64,000 bases of DNA from Sipunculus nudus (lineage: Eukaryota; Annelida; Sipuncula; Golfingiida; Sipunculidae), in the NCBI GenBank assembly GCA_026874595.1, contig CM049319.1, forward strand, positions 67,919,917 to 67,983,916. The letters are read 5' to 3'. Each line of letters starts with the position of its first letter. The stretch's first letter is position 1. Under the pieces are notes generated by a model, which was given only the letters and a program-made list of their open reading frames with translations, searched no databases and was not told the DNA's origin. Made by a program: the position numbers and the translations under genes. Positions 15,012 to 27,090 of this stretch are shown here, piece after piece.

Positions 15012-16393
15012 GTATGACATACCCTGTATGACATACCCTGTATGACATACATCGTATGACATACCCTGTATGACATACCCTGTAAGACGAACCCTGTATG
15101 ACATACCCTGTATGACATACCCTGTATGACAGATCCTGTAAGACGAACCCTGTATGACAGATCCTGTAAGACGAACCCTGTATGACATACCCTGTATGAC
15201 ATACCCTGTATGACAGATCCTGTAAGACGAACCCTGTATGACATAACCCGTATGACATACCCTGTATGACAGATCCTGTAAGACGAACCCTATATGACAT
15301 ACCCTGTAAGACGAACCCTGTATGACATACCCCGTATGACATACCCTGTATGACAGATCCTGTAAGACGAACCCTGTATGACATACCCTGTAAGACGAAC
15401 CCTGTATGATATACCCTGTATGACATACCCTGTATGACAGATCCTGTAAGACGAAACCTGTATGACATACCCTGTAAGACGAACCCTGTATAATATACCC
15501 TGTATGACATACCCTGTATGACAGATCCTGTAAGATGAACCCTGTATGACATACCCTGTATGACATACCCTGTATGACAGATCCTGTAAGACGAACCCTG
15601 TATGACATACCCTGTAAGACGAACCCTGTATGACATACCCTGTATGACATACCCTGTATGACAGATCCTGTAAGACGAACCCTGTATGACATACCCTGTA
15701 AGACGAACCCTGTATGACATACCCCGTATGACATACCCTGTATGACAGATCCTGTAAGACGAACCCTGTATGACATACCCTGTATGACATACCCTGTATG
15801 ACATACCCTGTATGACAGATCCTGTAAGACGAACCCTGTATGACATACCCTGTAAGACGAACCCTGTATGACATACCCTGGATGACATACCCTGTATGAC
15901 AGATCCTGTAAGACGAACCCTGTATGACATACCCTGTATGACATACCCTGTATGACATACCCTGTATGACAGATCCTGTAAGACGAACCCTGTATGACAT
16001 ACCCTGTATGACATACCCTGTATGACAGATCCTGTAAGACGAACCCTGTATGACATACCCTGTATGACAGATCTTGAAAGACGAACCCTGTATGACATAC
16101 CCTGTATGACATACCCTGTATGACAGATCCTGTAAGACGAACCCTGTATGACATACCCTGTAAGACGAACCCTGTATGACAGATCCTGTAAGACGAACCC
16201 TGTATGACAGACCCTGTATGACAGACCCTGTAAGACGAACCCTGTATGACAGACCCTGTATGACAGACCCTGTAAGACGAACCCTGTATGACAGACCCTG
16301 TATGACAGACCCTGTAAGACGAACCCTGTATGACATACCCTGTATGACAGACCCTGTATGACATACCCTGTAAGACGAACCCTGTATGACAGC
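15012..16393. repeat. Left array block A5
   Basis: Subfamily A monomers in the same order as A3 and A4 at the start. Its end (16,176-16,361) is a run of GACAGACCC pairs and GTAAGACGAAC monomers shared with A1 and A7. It stops at the one-base-short monomer GACAGCCCTG (16,388-16,397). Confidence 0.8.
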
Positions 16394-17795
16394 CCTGACT
16401 GACCGACCCTGTAAGACGGACCCTGTATGACAGACCCTGTATGACAGACCCTGTTAGACAGACCCTGTATTACGGACCCTGTGTGACAGACACTGTATGA
16501 CCGACCCTGTATGACAGACCCTGTTAGACAGACCCTGTAAGACGGACCCTGTGTGACAGACCCTGTGTGACCGACCCTGTATGACAGACCCTGCAAGACA
16601 GACCCTGTATGACTGACCCCGTATGACGGACCCTGTATGACATATCCTGTTTGACGGACCCTGTATTACGGACCCTGTATGACACACCCTGTTTGACAGA
16701 CCCTGTATTACGGACCCTGTAAGACATATCCTGTTTGAGAGACCCTGTATGACAGACCCTGTTTGACAGACCCTGTAATACGGACCCTGTAAGACATATC
16801 ATGTTAAACAGACCCTGTATGACAGACCCTGTATTACTGACCCTGTAAGACATATCCTGTTTGACAGACCCTATATGACAGACCCTGTATTACGGACCTT
16901 GTATGACGTATCCTGTATGACCGACACTGTTTGACAGACCCTGTATTACAGATCCTGTTTGACATATCCTGTTTGAGAGACCCTGTATGACAGACCCTGT
17001 TTGACAGACCCTGTATTACGGACCCTGTAAGACATATCCTGTTTGACAGACCCTTTATGACAGACCCTGTATTACGGACCTTGTATGACGTATCCTGTAT
17101 GACGGACACTGTATGACATACCCTGTAAGACATACCCTGTAAGACATACCCTGTATGACAGACCCTGTAAGACATACCCTGTAAGACAAACCCTGTATGA
17201 CCGACACTGTATGACATACCCTGTAAGACATACCCTGTAAGACATACCCTGTAAGACATATCCTGTATGACCGACACTGTATGACATACCCTGTAAGACA
17301 TACCCTGTAAGACATACCCTGTAAGACTTCCCCGTAAGACATACCCTGAATGACAGACCCTGTAAGACATAGCCTGTAAGACATACCCTGTAAGACATTA
17401 CCATGTATGACCGACCCTGTATAACCGACCCTGTATGATGTACCTTGCATGACCGACCCTGTATCACAGACCCTGTAAGACATACCCTGTAAGACATACC
17501 CTGTATGACAGACGCTGTAAGACATACCCTGTATGACAGACCCTGTAAGACATATCATGTATGACCGACCCTGTATGACCGACCCTGTATGACCGACCCT
17601 GTATGACAGACCCTGTAAGACATATCCTGTTAAACATACCCTGTATGACCGACCCTTCATGACCGACCCTGTATGACCGACCCTGTATGACAGACCCTGT
17701 AAGACATATCCTGTTAAACAGACCCCGTATGACAGACCCTGTATTACGACCTTGTATGACAGACCCTGTATGACGGACCCTGTATGACATACCCA
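16394..17795. repeat. Left array block B5
   Basis: Subfamily B with landmark ACCCTTTATG at 17,050 and AAGACTT at 17,323. A one-base deletion in GTATTACGACC near 17,745 is private to this copy. It ends at CCCAGTATGAC. Confidence 0.8.
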
Positions 17796-20030
17796 GTATG
17801 ACATACCCTGTATGACATACCCTGTATGACATACCCCGTATGACATACCCTGTATGACATACCCTGTAAGACGAACCCTGTATGACATACCCTGTATGAC
17901 ATACCCTGTATGACAGATCCTGTAAGACGAACCCTGTATGACAGATCCTGTAAGACGAACCCTGTATGACATACCCTGTAAGACATACCCTGTATGACAG
18001 ATCCTGTAAGACGAACCCTGTATGACATAACCCGTATGACATACCCTGTATGACAGATCCTGTAAGACGAACCCTATATGACATACCCTGTAAGACGAAC
18101 CCTGTATGACATACCCCGTATGACATACCCTGTATGACAGATCCTGTAAGACGAACCCTGTATGACATACCCTGTAAGACGAACCCTGTATGATATACCC
18201 TGTATGACATACCCTGTATGACAGATCCTGTAAGACGAACCCTGTATGATATACCCTGTACGACAAACCCTGTATGACAGATCCTGTAAGATGAACCCTG
18301 TATGACATACCCTGTATGACATACCCTGTATGACAGATCCTGTAAGACGAACCCTGTATGACATACCCTGTAAGACGAACCCTGTATGACATACCCTGTA
18401 TGACATACCCTGTATGACAGATCCTGTAAGACGAACCCTGTATGACATACCCTGTAAGACGAACCCTGTATGACATACCCCGTATGACATACCCTGTATG
18501 ACAGATCCTGTAAGACGAACCCTGTATGACATACCCTGTTTGACATACCCTGTATGACAGATCCTGTAAGACGAACCCTGTATGACATACCCTGTAAGAC
18601 GAACCCTGTATGACATACCCTGGATGACATACCCTGTATGACAGATCCTGTAAGACGAACCCTGTATGACATACCCTGTATGACATACCCTGTATGACAT
18701 ACCCTGTATGACAGATCCTGTAAGACGAACCCTGTATGACATACCCTGTAAGACGAACCCTGTATGACATACCCTGTATGACATACCCTGTATGACGAAC
18801 CTTTAAGACGAACCCTGTATGACATACCCTGTATGACAGATCTTGTAAGACGAACCCTGTATGACATACCCTGTATGACATACCCTGTATGACAGATCCT
18901 GTAAGACGAACCCTGTATGACATACCCTGTATGACATACCCTGTATGACAGATCCTGTAAGACGAACCCTGTATGACATACCCTGTAAGACGAACCCTGT
19001 ATGACATACCCTGTATGACATACCCTGTATGACAGATCCTGTAAGACGAACCCTGTATGACATACCCTGTATGACAAATCCTGTAAGACGAACCCTGTAT
19101 GACATACCCTGTATGACAGATCCTGTAAGACGAACCCTGTATGACATACCCTGTATGACATACCCTGTATGACAGATCCTGTAAGACGAACCCTGTATGA
19201 CATACCCTGTATAACATACCCTGTATGACAGATCCTGTAAGACGAACCCTGTATGACATACCCTGTATGACATACCCTGTATGACAGAACCTGTAAGACG
19301 AACCCTGTATGACATACCCTGTATGACATACCCTGTATGACAGATCCTGTAAGACGAAACCTGTATGACATACCCTGTATGACAAATCCTGTAAGACGAA
19401 CCCTGTATGACATACCCTGTATGACAGATCCTGTAAGACGAACCCTGTATGACATACCCTGTATGACATACCCTGTATGACAGATCCTGTAAGACGAACC
19501 CTGTATGACATACCCTGTATAACATACCCTGTATGACAGATCCTGTAAGACGAACCCTGTATGACATACCCTGTATGACATACCCTGTATGACAGATCCT
19601 GTAAGACGAACCCTGTATGACAAACCCTGTATGACATACCCTGTATGACAGATCCTGTAAGACGAACCCTGTATGACATACCCTGTATGACATACCCTGT
19701 ATGACAGATCCTGTAAGACGAACCCTGTATGACATACCCTGTATGACATACCCTGTATGACAGATCCTGTAAGACGAACCCTGTATGACATACCCTGTAT
19801 GACAGATCCTGTAAGACGAACCCTGTATGACATACCCTGTATGACATACCCTGTATGACAGATCCTGTAAGACGAACCCTGTATGACAGACCCTGTATGA
19901 CAGACCCTGTAAGACGAACCCTGTATGACAGACCCTGTCTGACAGACCCTGTAAGACGAACCCTGTATGACATACCCTGTATGACAGACCGTGTATGACA
20001 TACCCTGTAAGACGAACCCTGTATGACAGC
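17796..20030. repeat. Left array block A6 (largest A block)
   Basis: About 2.2 kb of subfamily A monomers. A private monomer GAACCTTTAAGACGAA lies near 18,797 and GTACGACAAACC near 18,257. It ends with GACAGACCGTGTATG and then the short monomer GACAGCCCTG (20,025-20,034), the same ending as A1 and A7. Confidence 0.8.
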
Positions 20031-20640
20031 CCTGTATGACCGACCCTGTAAGACGGACCCTGTATGACAGACCCTGTATGACAGACCCTGTTAGACAGCC
20101 CCTGTATTACGGACCCTGTGTGACAGACACTGTATGACCGACCCTGTATGACAGACCCTGTTAGACAGACCCTGTAAGACGGACCCTGTGTGACAGACCC
20201 TGTGTGACCGACCCTGTATGACAGACCCTGCAAGACAGACCCTGTATGACTGACCCCGTATGACGGACCCTGTATGACATATCCAGTTTGACGGACCCTG
20301 TATTACGGACCCTGTATGACACACCCTGTTTGACAGACCCTGTATTACGGACCCTGTAAGACATATCCTGTGAAACAGACCCTGTATGACAGACCCTGTA
20401 TGACAGACCCTGTATGACAGACCCTGTATTACGGACCCTGTATGACATACCCTGTATGACCGACCCTGTATGACAGACCCTGTATGACAGAACCTGTATG
20501 ACAGACCCTGTATGACATACCCTGTATGACAGACCCTGTATGACAGACCCTGTATTACGGACCCTGTATGACATACCCTGTATGACCGACCCTGTATGAC
20601 AGACCCTGTATGACAGAACCTGTATGACAGACCCTGTATG
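20031..20640. repeat. Left array block B6
   Basis: Short B block beginning GTATGACCGACCC and GTAAGACGG, the same start as B1, B5 and B7. It contains two successive GTATTACGG to GACATACC groups (about 20,428 and 20,554) before A7. Confidence 0.75.
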
Positions 20641-21079
20641 ACATACCCTGTATGACAGATCCTGTAAGACGAACCCTGTATGACATACCCTGTATGACAT
20701 ACCCTGTATGACAGATCCTGTAAGACGAACCCTGTATGACATACCCTGTATGACATACCCTGTATGACAGATCCTGTAAGACGAACCCTGTATGACATAC
20801 CCTGTATGACAGATCCTGTAAGACGAACCCTGTATGACATACCCTGCATGACATACCCTGTATGACAGATCCTGTAAGACGAACCCTGTATGACAGACCC
20901 TGTATGACAGACCCTGTAAGACGAACCCTGTATGACAGACCCTGTATGACAGACCCTGTAAGACGAACCCTGTATGACAGACCCTGTATGACAGACCCTG
21001 TAAGACGAACCCTGTATGACATACCCTGTATGACAGACCGTGTATGACATACCCTGTAAGACGAACCCTGTATGACAGC
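20641..21079. repeat. Left array block A7
   Basis: About 440 bp of subfamily A, ending in the run at 20,862-21,047 that matches 313-498 and 16,176-16,361. It then has the private GACCGTGTATG change and the short monomer GACAGCCCTG (21,074-21,083). Confidence 0.8.
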
Positions 21080-23519
21080 CCTGTATGACCGACCCTGTAA
21101 GACGGACCCTGTATGACAGACCCTGTATGACAGACCCTGTTAGACAGCCCCTGTATTACGGACCCTGTGTGACAGACACTGTATGACCGACCCTGTATGA
21201 CAGACCCTGTTAGACAGACCCTGTAAGACGGACCCTGTGTGACAGACCCTGTGTGACCGACCCTGTATGACAGACCCTGCAAGACAGACCCTGTATGACT
21301 GACCCCGTATGACGGACCCTGTATGACATATCCTGTTTGACGGACCCTGTATTACGGACCCTGTATGACACACCCTGTTTGACAGACCCTGTATTACGGA
21401 CCCTGTAAGACATATCCTGTTAAACAGACCCTGTATGACAGACCCTGTATGAGAGACCCTGTATGAGAGACCCTGTATTACGGACCCTGTATGACATACC
21501 CTGTATGACCGACCCTGTATGACAGACCCTGTATGACAGAACCTGTATGACAGACCCTGTATGACATACCCTGTATGACAGACCCTGTATGACAGACCCT
21601 GTGTGACTGACTCTGTATGACAGACCCTGTATGAGAGACCCTGTTTGACAGACCCTGTATAACACACCCTGTAAGACATATCCTGTTAAACAGATCCTGT
21701 ATGCCAGACCCTGTATTACGGACCCTGTAAGACATATCCTGTTTGACAGACCCTATATGACAGACCCTGTATTACGGACCTTGTATGACGTATCCTGTAT
21801 GACCGACACTGTTTGACAGACCCTGTATTACGGATCCTGTTTGACATATCCTGTTTGAGAGACCCTGTATGACAGACCCTTTATGACAGACCCTGTATTA
21901 CGGACCTTGTATGACGTATCCTGTATGACGGACACTGTATGACATACCCTGTAAGACATACCCTGTAAGACATACCCTGTATGACAGACCCTGTAAGACA
22001 TACCCTGTAAGACAAACCCTGTATGACCGACACTGTATGACATACCCTGTAAGACATACCCTGTAAGACATACCCTGTAAGACATATCCTGTATGACCGA
22101 CACTGTATGACATACCCTGTAAGACATACCCTGTAAGACATACCCTGTAAGACTTCCCTGTAAGACATACCCTGAATGACAGACCCTGTAAGACATAGCC
22201 TGTAAGACATACCCTGTAAGACATTACCATGTATGACCGACCCTGTATGACCGACCCTGTATGATGTACCTTGCATGACCGACCCTGTATCACAGACCCT
22301 GTAAGACATACCCTGTAAGACATACCCTGTATGACAGACCCTGTAAGACATACCCTGTATGACAGACCCTGTAAGACATACCATGTATGACCGACCCTGT
22401 ATGACCGACCCTGTATGACCGACCCTGTATGACAGACCCTGTAAGACATATCCTGTTAAACATACCCTGTATGACCGACCCTTCATGACCGACCCTGTAT
22501 GACCGACCCTGTATGACAGACCCTGTAAGACATATCCTGTTAAACAGACCCCGTATGACAGACCCTGTATTACGGACCTTGTATGACAGACCCTGTATGA
22601 CGGACCCTGTATGACATACCCAGTATGACATACCCTATATGACAGACCCTGTATTACGGACCCTGTATGACGTACATTGCATGACCGACCCTGTATGACA
22701 AACCTTGTAAAACATATCCTGTTAAACAGACCCTGTGTGACAGACCCTGTATTACGGACCCTGTATGACCGACCCTGTATGACACACCCTGTATGACAGA
22801 CCCTGTATGACGTACCTTGCATGACCGACCCTGTATAGCAGACCCTGTAAGACATATCCTGTTAAACAGACCCTGTATGACGGACCCTGTATGACCGACC
22901 CTGTATGACAGACCCTGTATGACAGACCCTGTAAGACATACCCAGTATGACAGACCCTGTTAGATAGACCCTGTAAGACGGACCCTGTATGACAGACACT
23001 GTATGACCGACCCTGTATGACAGACCCTGTATGACAGACCCTGTAAGACAGACCCTGTATGACAGACCCTGTAAGACATACCCAGTATGACATACCCTGT
23101 AAGACAGACCCTGTAAGACAGACCCTGTTAGACAGACCTTGTATGACGGACACTGTATGACCGACCCTGTATGACAGACCCTGTATGAAAGACCCTGTAT
23201 GACATACCCTGTAAGACAGACCCTGTTAGACAGACTCTGTATTACGGACCCTGTATGACAGACCCTGTATGACAGACCCTGTAAGACAGACCCTGTATGA
23301 CAGACCCTGTATGACAGACCCTGTATGACCGACCCTGTATGACATACCCTGTAAGACAGACCCTGTTAGACTTACCCTGTATGACAGACCCTGTATGAAA
23401 GACCCTGTATGACATACCCTGTAAGACAGACCCTGTTAGACAGACTCTGTATTACGGACCCTGTATGACAGACCCTGTATGACAGACCCTGTATGACAGA
23501 CCCTGTATGACAGACCCTG
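21080..23519. repeat. Left array block B7, reaching the array edge
   Basis: Subfamily B with one more higher-order landmark pair (ACCCTTTATG at 21,876, AAGACTT at 22,149). From about 22,900 the order is lost and simpler GACAGACCC, GTAAGACAG and GTTAGACAG monomers run to the edge at 23,519. Confidence 0.8.
23164..23493. repeat. Local 210-bp-offset duplication at the left array edge
   Basis: Positions 23,164-23,283 and 23,374-23,493 match over 120 bp at an offset of 210 bp (15 monomers), including the unusual monomers GTATGAAAGACCC and GACTCTGTATTACGG. It is a small recent duplication close to the array boundary. Confidence 0.8.
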
Positions 23520-24739
23520 ATCAGGAGGTGGTTACATTTCATAGATGCAGTGAACGGCTAAACAAAGTGAACATATTTGCTTCATGCTCACTGTAATTTA
23601 GATATTGACAAAATGTGGAAATCTAGTGTTCCAACTGGACCAAGATGTACATGATTGTGTGAAAGCAACTAATTAACGTGTCAAATGAAAAACTTGAAAT
23701 GAAAAAAAGTAGGGGCGTTTGCCAAGGAGACCTACAGGGGCGTGCCCTATAAATCTTTTAAGGGGGCTCCCAATTTCTTAAATTGTCCATGTCTTTCTTT
23801 ATATTTCACTTTTATATTATTTCCCAACTTTCCGTAATGTTTATATAAATTGTATTTATAAAACATATTGTTATATTCTTTTACTTGGTGTCACTGCATT
23901 AGCAAGTCATTGAAAATTCCTTTAGATAATTCCGTTTCAACAAAAATAATGGGAAAAATGGAAATTGTTTTTAACGATCCAGATCATTGGAGTTCGTGCA
24001 TTATACACTGCTGGATATTGCTGGTCAACGAGTCGGATTACTTTCTGTTATCTAACAAGGGTGATCCAATTATCTCTATTTATTATAAAATTGTTATTTA
24101 AGTGAGTGAAGGTATAAATGCCCAGAAGAAGGGATATAAGTAAAGACGACAAAACGACTGCTAGAGAAAATTAATCTTGAGACCAAACACTGGATTTCTC
24201 CATTAAAAAAGTTTATGAACGTCCAAGGAATTCAGTGATAGTATATTATTTTCCTACGTTGGCCCTTCTCCTTATTATAGTCCCCTAGTCTCGACGTCTT
24301 AACTGACATTATGACACGCTATTTTTAATGAATTTGTAACTTCACTAAATTTCTATGATGTGAACATGCTACATAATTCTGTAATATTAAGTATGTCAAA
24401 ATCATAATTCGCATACAAAGTATTACATAATGTTAACGATAGTCCGAAAATTATAATTCCGTTTAACAGATTTTCTTGTTAAATTGTACACGTTATCAAT
24501 TTGATGAAAAGGTCCCTACTTTACGTGCAGCCAGGGGCCTCATGCAGCCTACATCCGTCCCGGCGAGTCCCTGAAAAAGTGTACTCGAGTTGGGACGCCA
24601 GTGCATGCTACATCATTGGCAGACACGCTATGTGACGTGAAACAACCACCAAAGGTTATATTGACAATATTCAGATATTATTATAATATTCGATATTTTT
24701 TAGATTCACTAAAATGGAAAAGAAATTACTCAACGTAAC

Positions 24740-24761
24740 GGATACAATAGGATACAATAGG
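24740..24761. repeat. Short direct repeat GGATACAATA x2
   Basis: Two adjacent copies of GGATACAATA within the AT-rich island. Probably a minor slippage duplication. Confidence 0.6.
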
Positions 24762-24874
24762 TTTGTGCTTTATCTTCTGTGTTACCATGCCAACACAGGT
24801 ATTCCCAAAACCCTTAACTTTGCTTCTACACCATGTATCAAGTCTGTTTGTTTCAATGTAGCTTAACTAAAAGT

Positions 24875-24877
<3 letters not shown>

Positions 24878-24905
<28 letters not shown>
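24878..24905. repeat. (TA)n microsatellite
   Basis: 28 bp of uninterrupted TA dinucleotides. Confidence 0.95.
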
Positions 24906-24908
<3 letters not shown>

Positions 24909-25440
24909 AATCATTTAATATTTTACATTCAACGTAGTTCCAAGGAGAAAGAAAAGTTGCATGTTAACCTGTTTATTCGATATAGACAATTAAGACATCG
25001 ATCAGTATTCTGGAAGTTCACTGGTCATTGAATCTGTTTGAAATCATTTTTAATTAAGCTACGGTATCAATTTTAAAGAGGTTTCAGAAGATAATATTAT
25101 AATGAAGCGGTAACATATTTTTTTATCTTTACTTAAAATATCACACATTCTATATTGGTTCTAAAGTACAATTCTTTGACTTTAATGGATCACTCATATA
25201 TTAATACATTGATACAGATGCTTATCCGCTCGACCTTGTCAGGTACATAGGAAAATTACCGGTATATATCTTCCATTCTCCTTTAATATATATCTCCGGT
25301 ATTATATTTCATGTACCAAAACGTCAATGTAGAAATTTTGAATGATAAAATTGGTACTTTACATAAATAACATGCATACAGTGCCCAGCCGTTAAGAGCA
25401 TTCGACATTCTTTACATATAGATACCAATGTAAACATATT

Positions 25441-25455
25441 TTGACCGAAGGTCAA
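25441..25455. other. Short inverted repeat TTGACC-GAA-GGTCAA
   Basis: Perfect 6-bp arms around a 3-base centre. The GGTCA half sites are everted, a layout that some nuclear receptors bind, but one such match in 4 kb is expected often enough by chance that no function is claimed. Confidence 0.4.
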
Positions 25456-25884
25456 GTCTGATATATTATATGTATCATGTGCAGTTTCTAAGATTATCAA
25501 ACCCTTGAACCGGAATATTAGAAGCTAATTATCACCAGTTGTATATCTTGCGACAGCATCTTATGTAGTCGGCTTCTGTCTCGGGCTGGGAGATGATAAT
25601 AACCTTACTATATCACTGCAACCGCCGAGACGCTTTTCTTTGAAGTACAAGACAATATCCTAACCCCAGGCTGTAATTACTTGGGTTTAAGTGTCAGGGC
25701 CGATATTGGTGTTGATATAAAGTATGCACAAGATGATAGGAGCATGCCCTGAAGGGGATGAACAGATTGTATTGTAGATTACATACACAAATAAAGGTCA
25801 CAGCTACACACCTCGTTCTGTACTCCACTCGTAATTCAAGCTGAACTATTTTTTAGCACTATGCTGTGCTGACTATATATATGT

Positions 25885-26150
25885 GTTACTGCTCCTGTAT
25901 CTATTATTACAAGCACTACTTCTGTACAGCTATTGCTATACACTATAAGTCCTGTTATACCTCTTAGACTACTTCTACTATACTACTGCCACTACTTCTA
26001 CTAATATATTCGTGTACTACTACTACTATTAATTAAAACGTTTTCGTCCACTTACAATCACTACGTTTACTACTAAAATTCTATTATTATTACCAGTACT
26101 ATTACTAATACTTTAGCTTAAACAATTTCAACTACCACTGGTACTTTTAC
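25885..26150. repeat. Degenerate TAC/CTA/TTA trinucleotide-rich tract
   Basis: A pyrimidine-rich stretch in which TAC, CTA, ACT and TTA triplets dominate, with a cleaner core TACTACTACTACTATT near 26,014. It looks like an old, decayed trinucleotide microsatellite. Confidence 0.7.
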
Positions 26151-26448
26151 TAATTTAAATGAATATCTTAATAACTTTAACAATTATATCTAAGAGAACC
26201 ATCATACGTCTGACAAATGAGGTGTATACTAATCTCTAAACAGTTATATTATATTAAATAATGATAATGATTATTATTATTGTTAACATTAATATATTGT
26301 GTAATCAGAAAATAATAATACAACCATTTTTTACTTCGTCAGTTCTGCATATGTTTTATGAATCCCAGCAGACAAGGACTTGTTACAATCTGACTATAAG
26401 TAATTCCATTTATATGAGTTGTGCACTCCTATACTTTTGCAACAAGAA

Positions 26449-26471
26449 ATCATCATCATCATCATCATCAT
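26449..26471. repeat. (ATC)n microsatellite
   Basis: About 7.7 perfect ATC units. Read on the plus strand it contributes a polyserine stretch to a 97-codon open frame (26,261-26,554). That frame is not otherwise gene-like. Confidence 0.95.
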
Positions 26472-26713
26472 TCTTAAAATCTCATAAAATATTCACTCAT
26501 CACTTGCCAGTTCTCTTCAATCATAATTCAATTTTGACTCAACTGGAAGCTTGATAGCCTAAGGCTATTAATTCAAGTTAATTTCTTTAATATGGAATAC
26601 ATTTGTCCTTATATAAAATATACTTTTCATTCTTGTCTCGTCTGGAAGTCGCGAAACAGTTTTGGTTATTTTATGCAACCGCTCAGAACGAAAACGCTCA
26701 CGTACGAACAAAT

Positions 26714-26730
26714 ATGATACTCAGTATCAT
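26714..26730. other. Short inverted repeat ATGATAC-TCA-GTATCAT
   Basis: Perfect 7-bp arms and a 3-base loop. A lone small hairpin or palindrome in AT-rich DNA with no T-run or gene beside it, so it is recorded only as structure. Confidence 0.5.
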
Positions 26731-26920
26731 CCAGAATACGCAACTCACACGGCCTCTCATCATACTGTAACCCTGGGAGACGCCCTGTCCAAACTGGTAA
26801 ATGGTGATTTCCAGTTCTAAATTTACACATGAATTGACAAATTTACGTTTGGTAAGTGGTAAACGGCTACACTTATGATATTTAGTTTTATCTCAGTTGA
26901 CTTTCAGTCATGCTGAGCTG

Positions 26921-27090
26921 CAGTGATCACCTTTGTCCGTCGTGCATCCGTCCGACAGGCCGTTTGTCCGTTACTATTTATATATCGTCACAGTTGGACC
27001 TGGAATCTTCTTACTGCAAATCTATAAAGGTCTGTATAACCTCTTTTGAAACCTGATTATTAGGTCGCTCAGACCTATATTCGTGTTACA
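26921..27090. mobile_element. Possible fragment of a dispersed GTCCG-rich repeat (bivalve-like)
   Basis: The segment begins CAGTGATCACCTTTGTCCG and continues with several degenerate TCCGTC/GTCCGTT motifs (26,934-26,981). About 80 bp further on it contains AGGTCGCTCAGACC (27,061-27,074). From memory, GTGATC..CTTTGTCCGTCGTGC and the complement of GAGCGACCT are features of a short dispersed repeat abundant in bivalve genomes. No coding motif, terminal inverted repeat or target-site duplication was found, so the class of element and even the homology are uncertain. Confidence 0.3.

Larger units (their letters stand above)
1..23519. repeat. 14-bp satellite array (left array, truncated at window start)
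   Basis: A continuous head-to-tail array with a strict 14-bp period, for example CCCTGTATGACAGA or CCCTGTATGACATA, about 1,680 monomers. Variation is concentrated at the TAT/TAA/TTA/TGT core and the last four bases (CAGA, CATA, CGAA, CCGA, CGGA, CATAT). Few monomers depart from 14 bp. Because 14 is not a multiple of 3, every three monomers read through all frames as the same 14-residue peptide (such as LSYRVCHTGSVIQG) on the minus strand. The consensus has no stop there, which explains the hundreds of open codons in all three minus frames. Base composition of the consensus is 50% G+C. The array ends abruptly at 23,519 with consensus-like monomers. It starts before the window, so its true length is unknown. 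I know no named satellite family that it matches. Confidence 0.97.

Noticed and set aside
17055-19973. 972-codon minus-strand open frame of 14-residue repeats (SYRVCHTGSVIQG type) and many similar ones at 1-23,000
   Set aside because: The 14-bp monomer is stop-free on the minus strand, and three monomers read the same peptide in every frame, so long frames appear in all three phases. No start context, no non-repetitive domain and no signal of selection on one frame.
1-23519. CRISPR array
   Set aside because: Repeats are directly adjacent with no unique spacers, the unit is only 14 bp, and no cas-like gene is present.
23868-24101. 77-codon open frame in the island
   Set aside because: No recognisable domain, AT-driven composition, and no supporting splice, promoter or polyadenylation arrangement that I can defend.
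26261-26554. 97-codon open frame in the island
   Set aside because: Made largely from ATT and ATC simple repeats (poly-Ile start, polyserine centre). Low complexity explains it.
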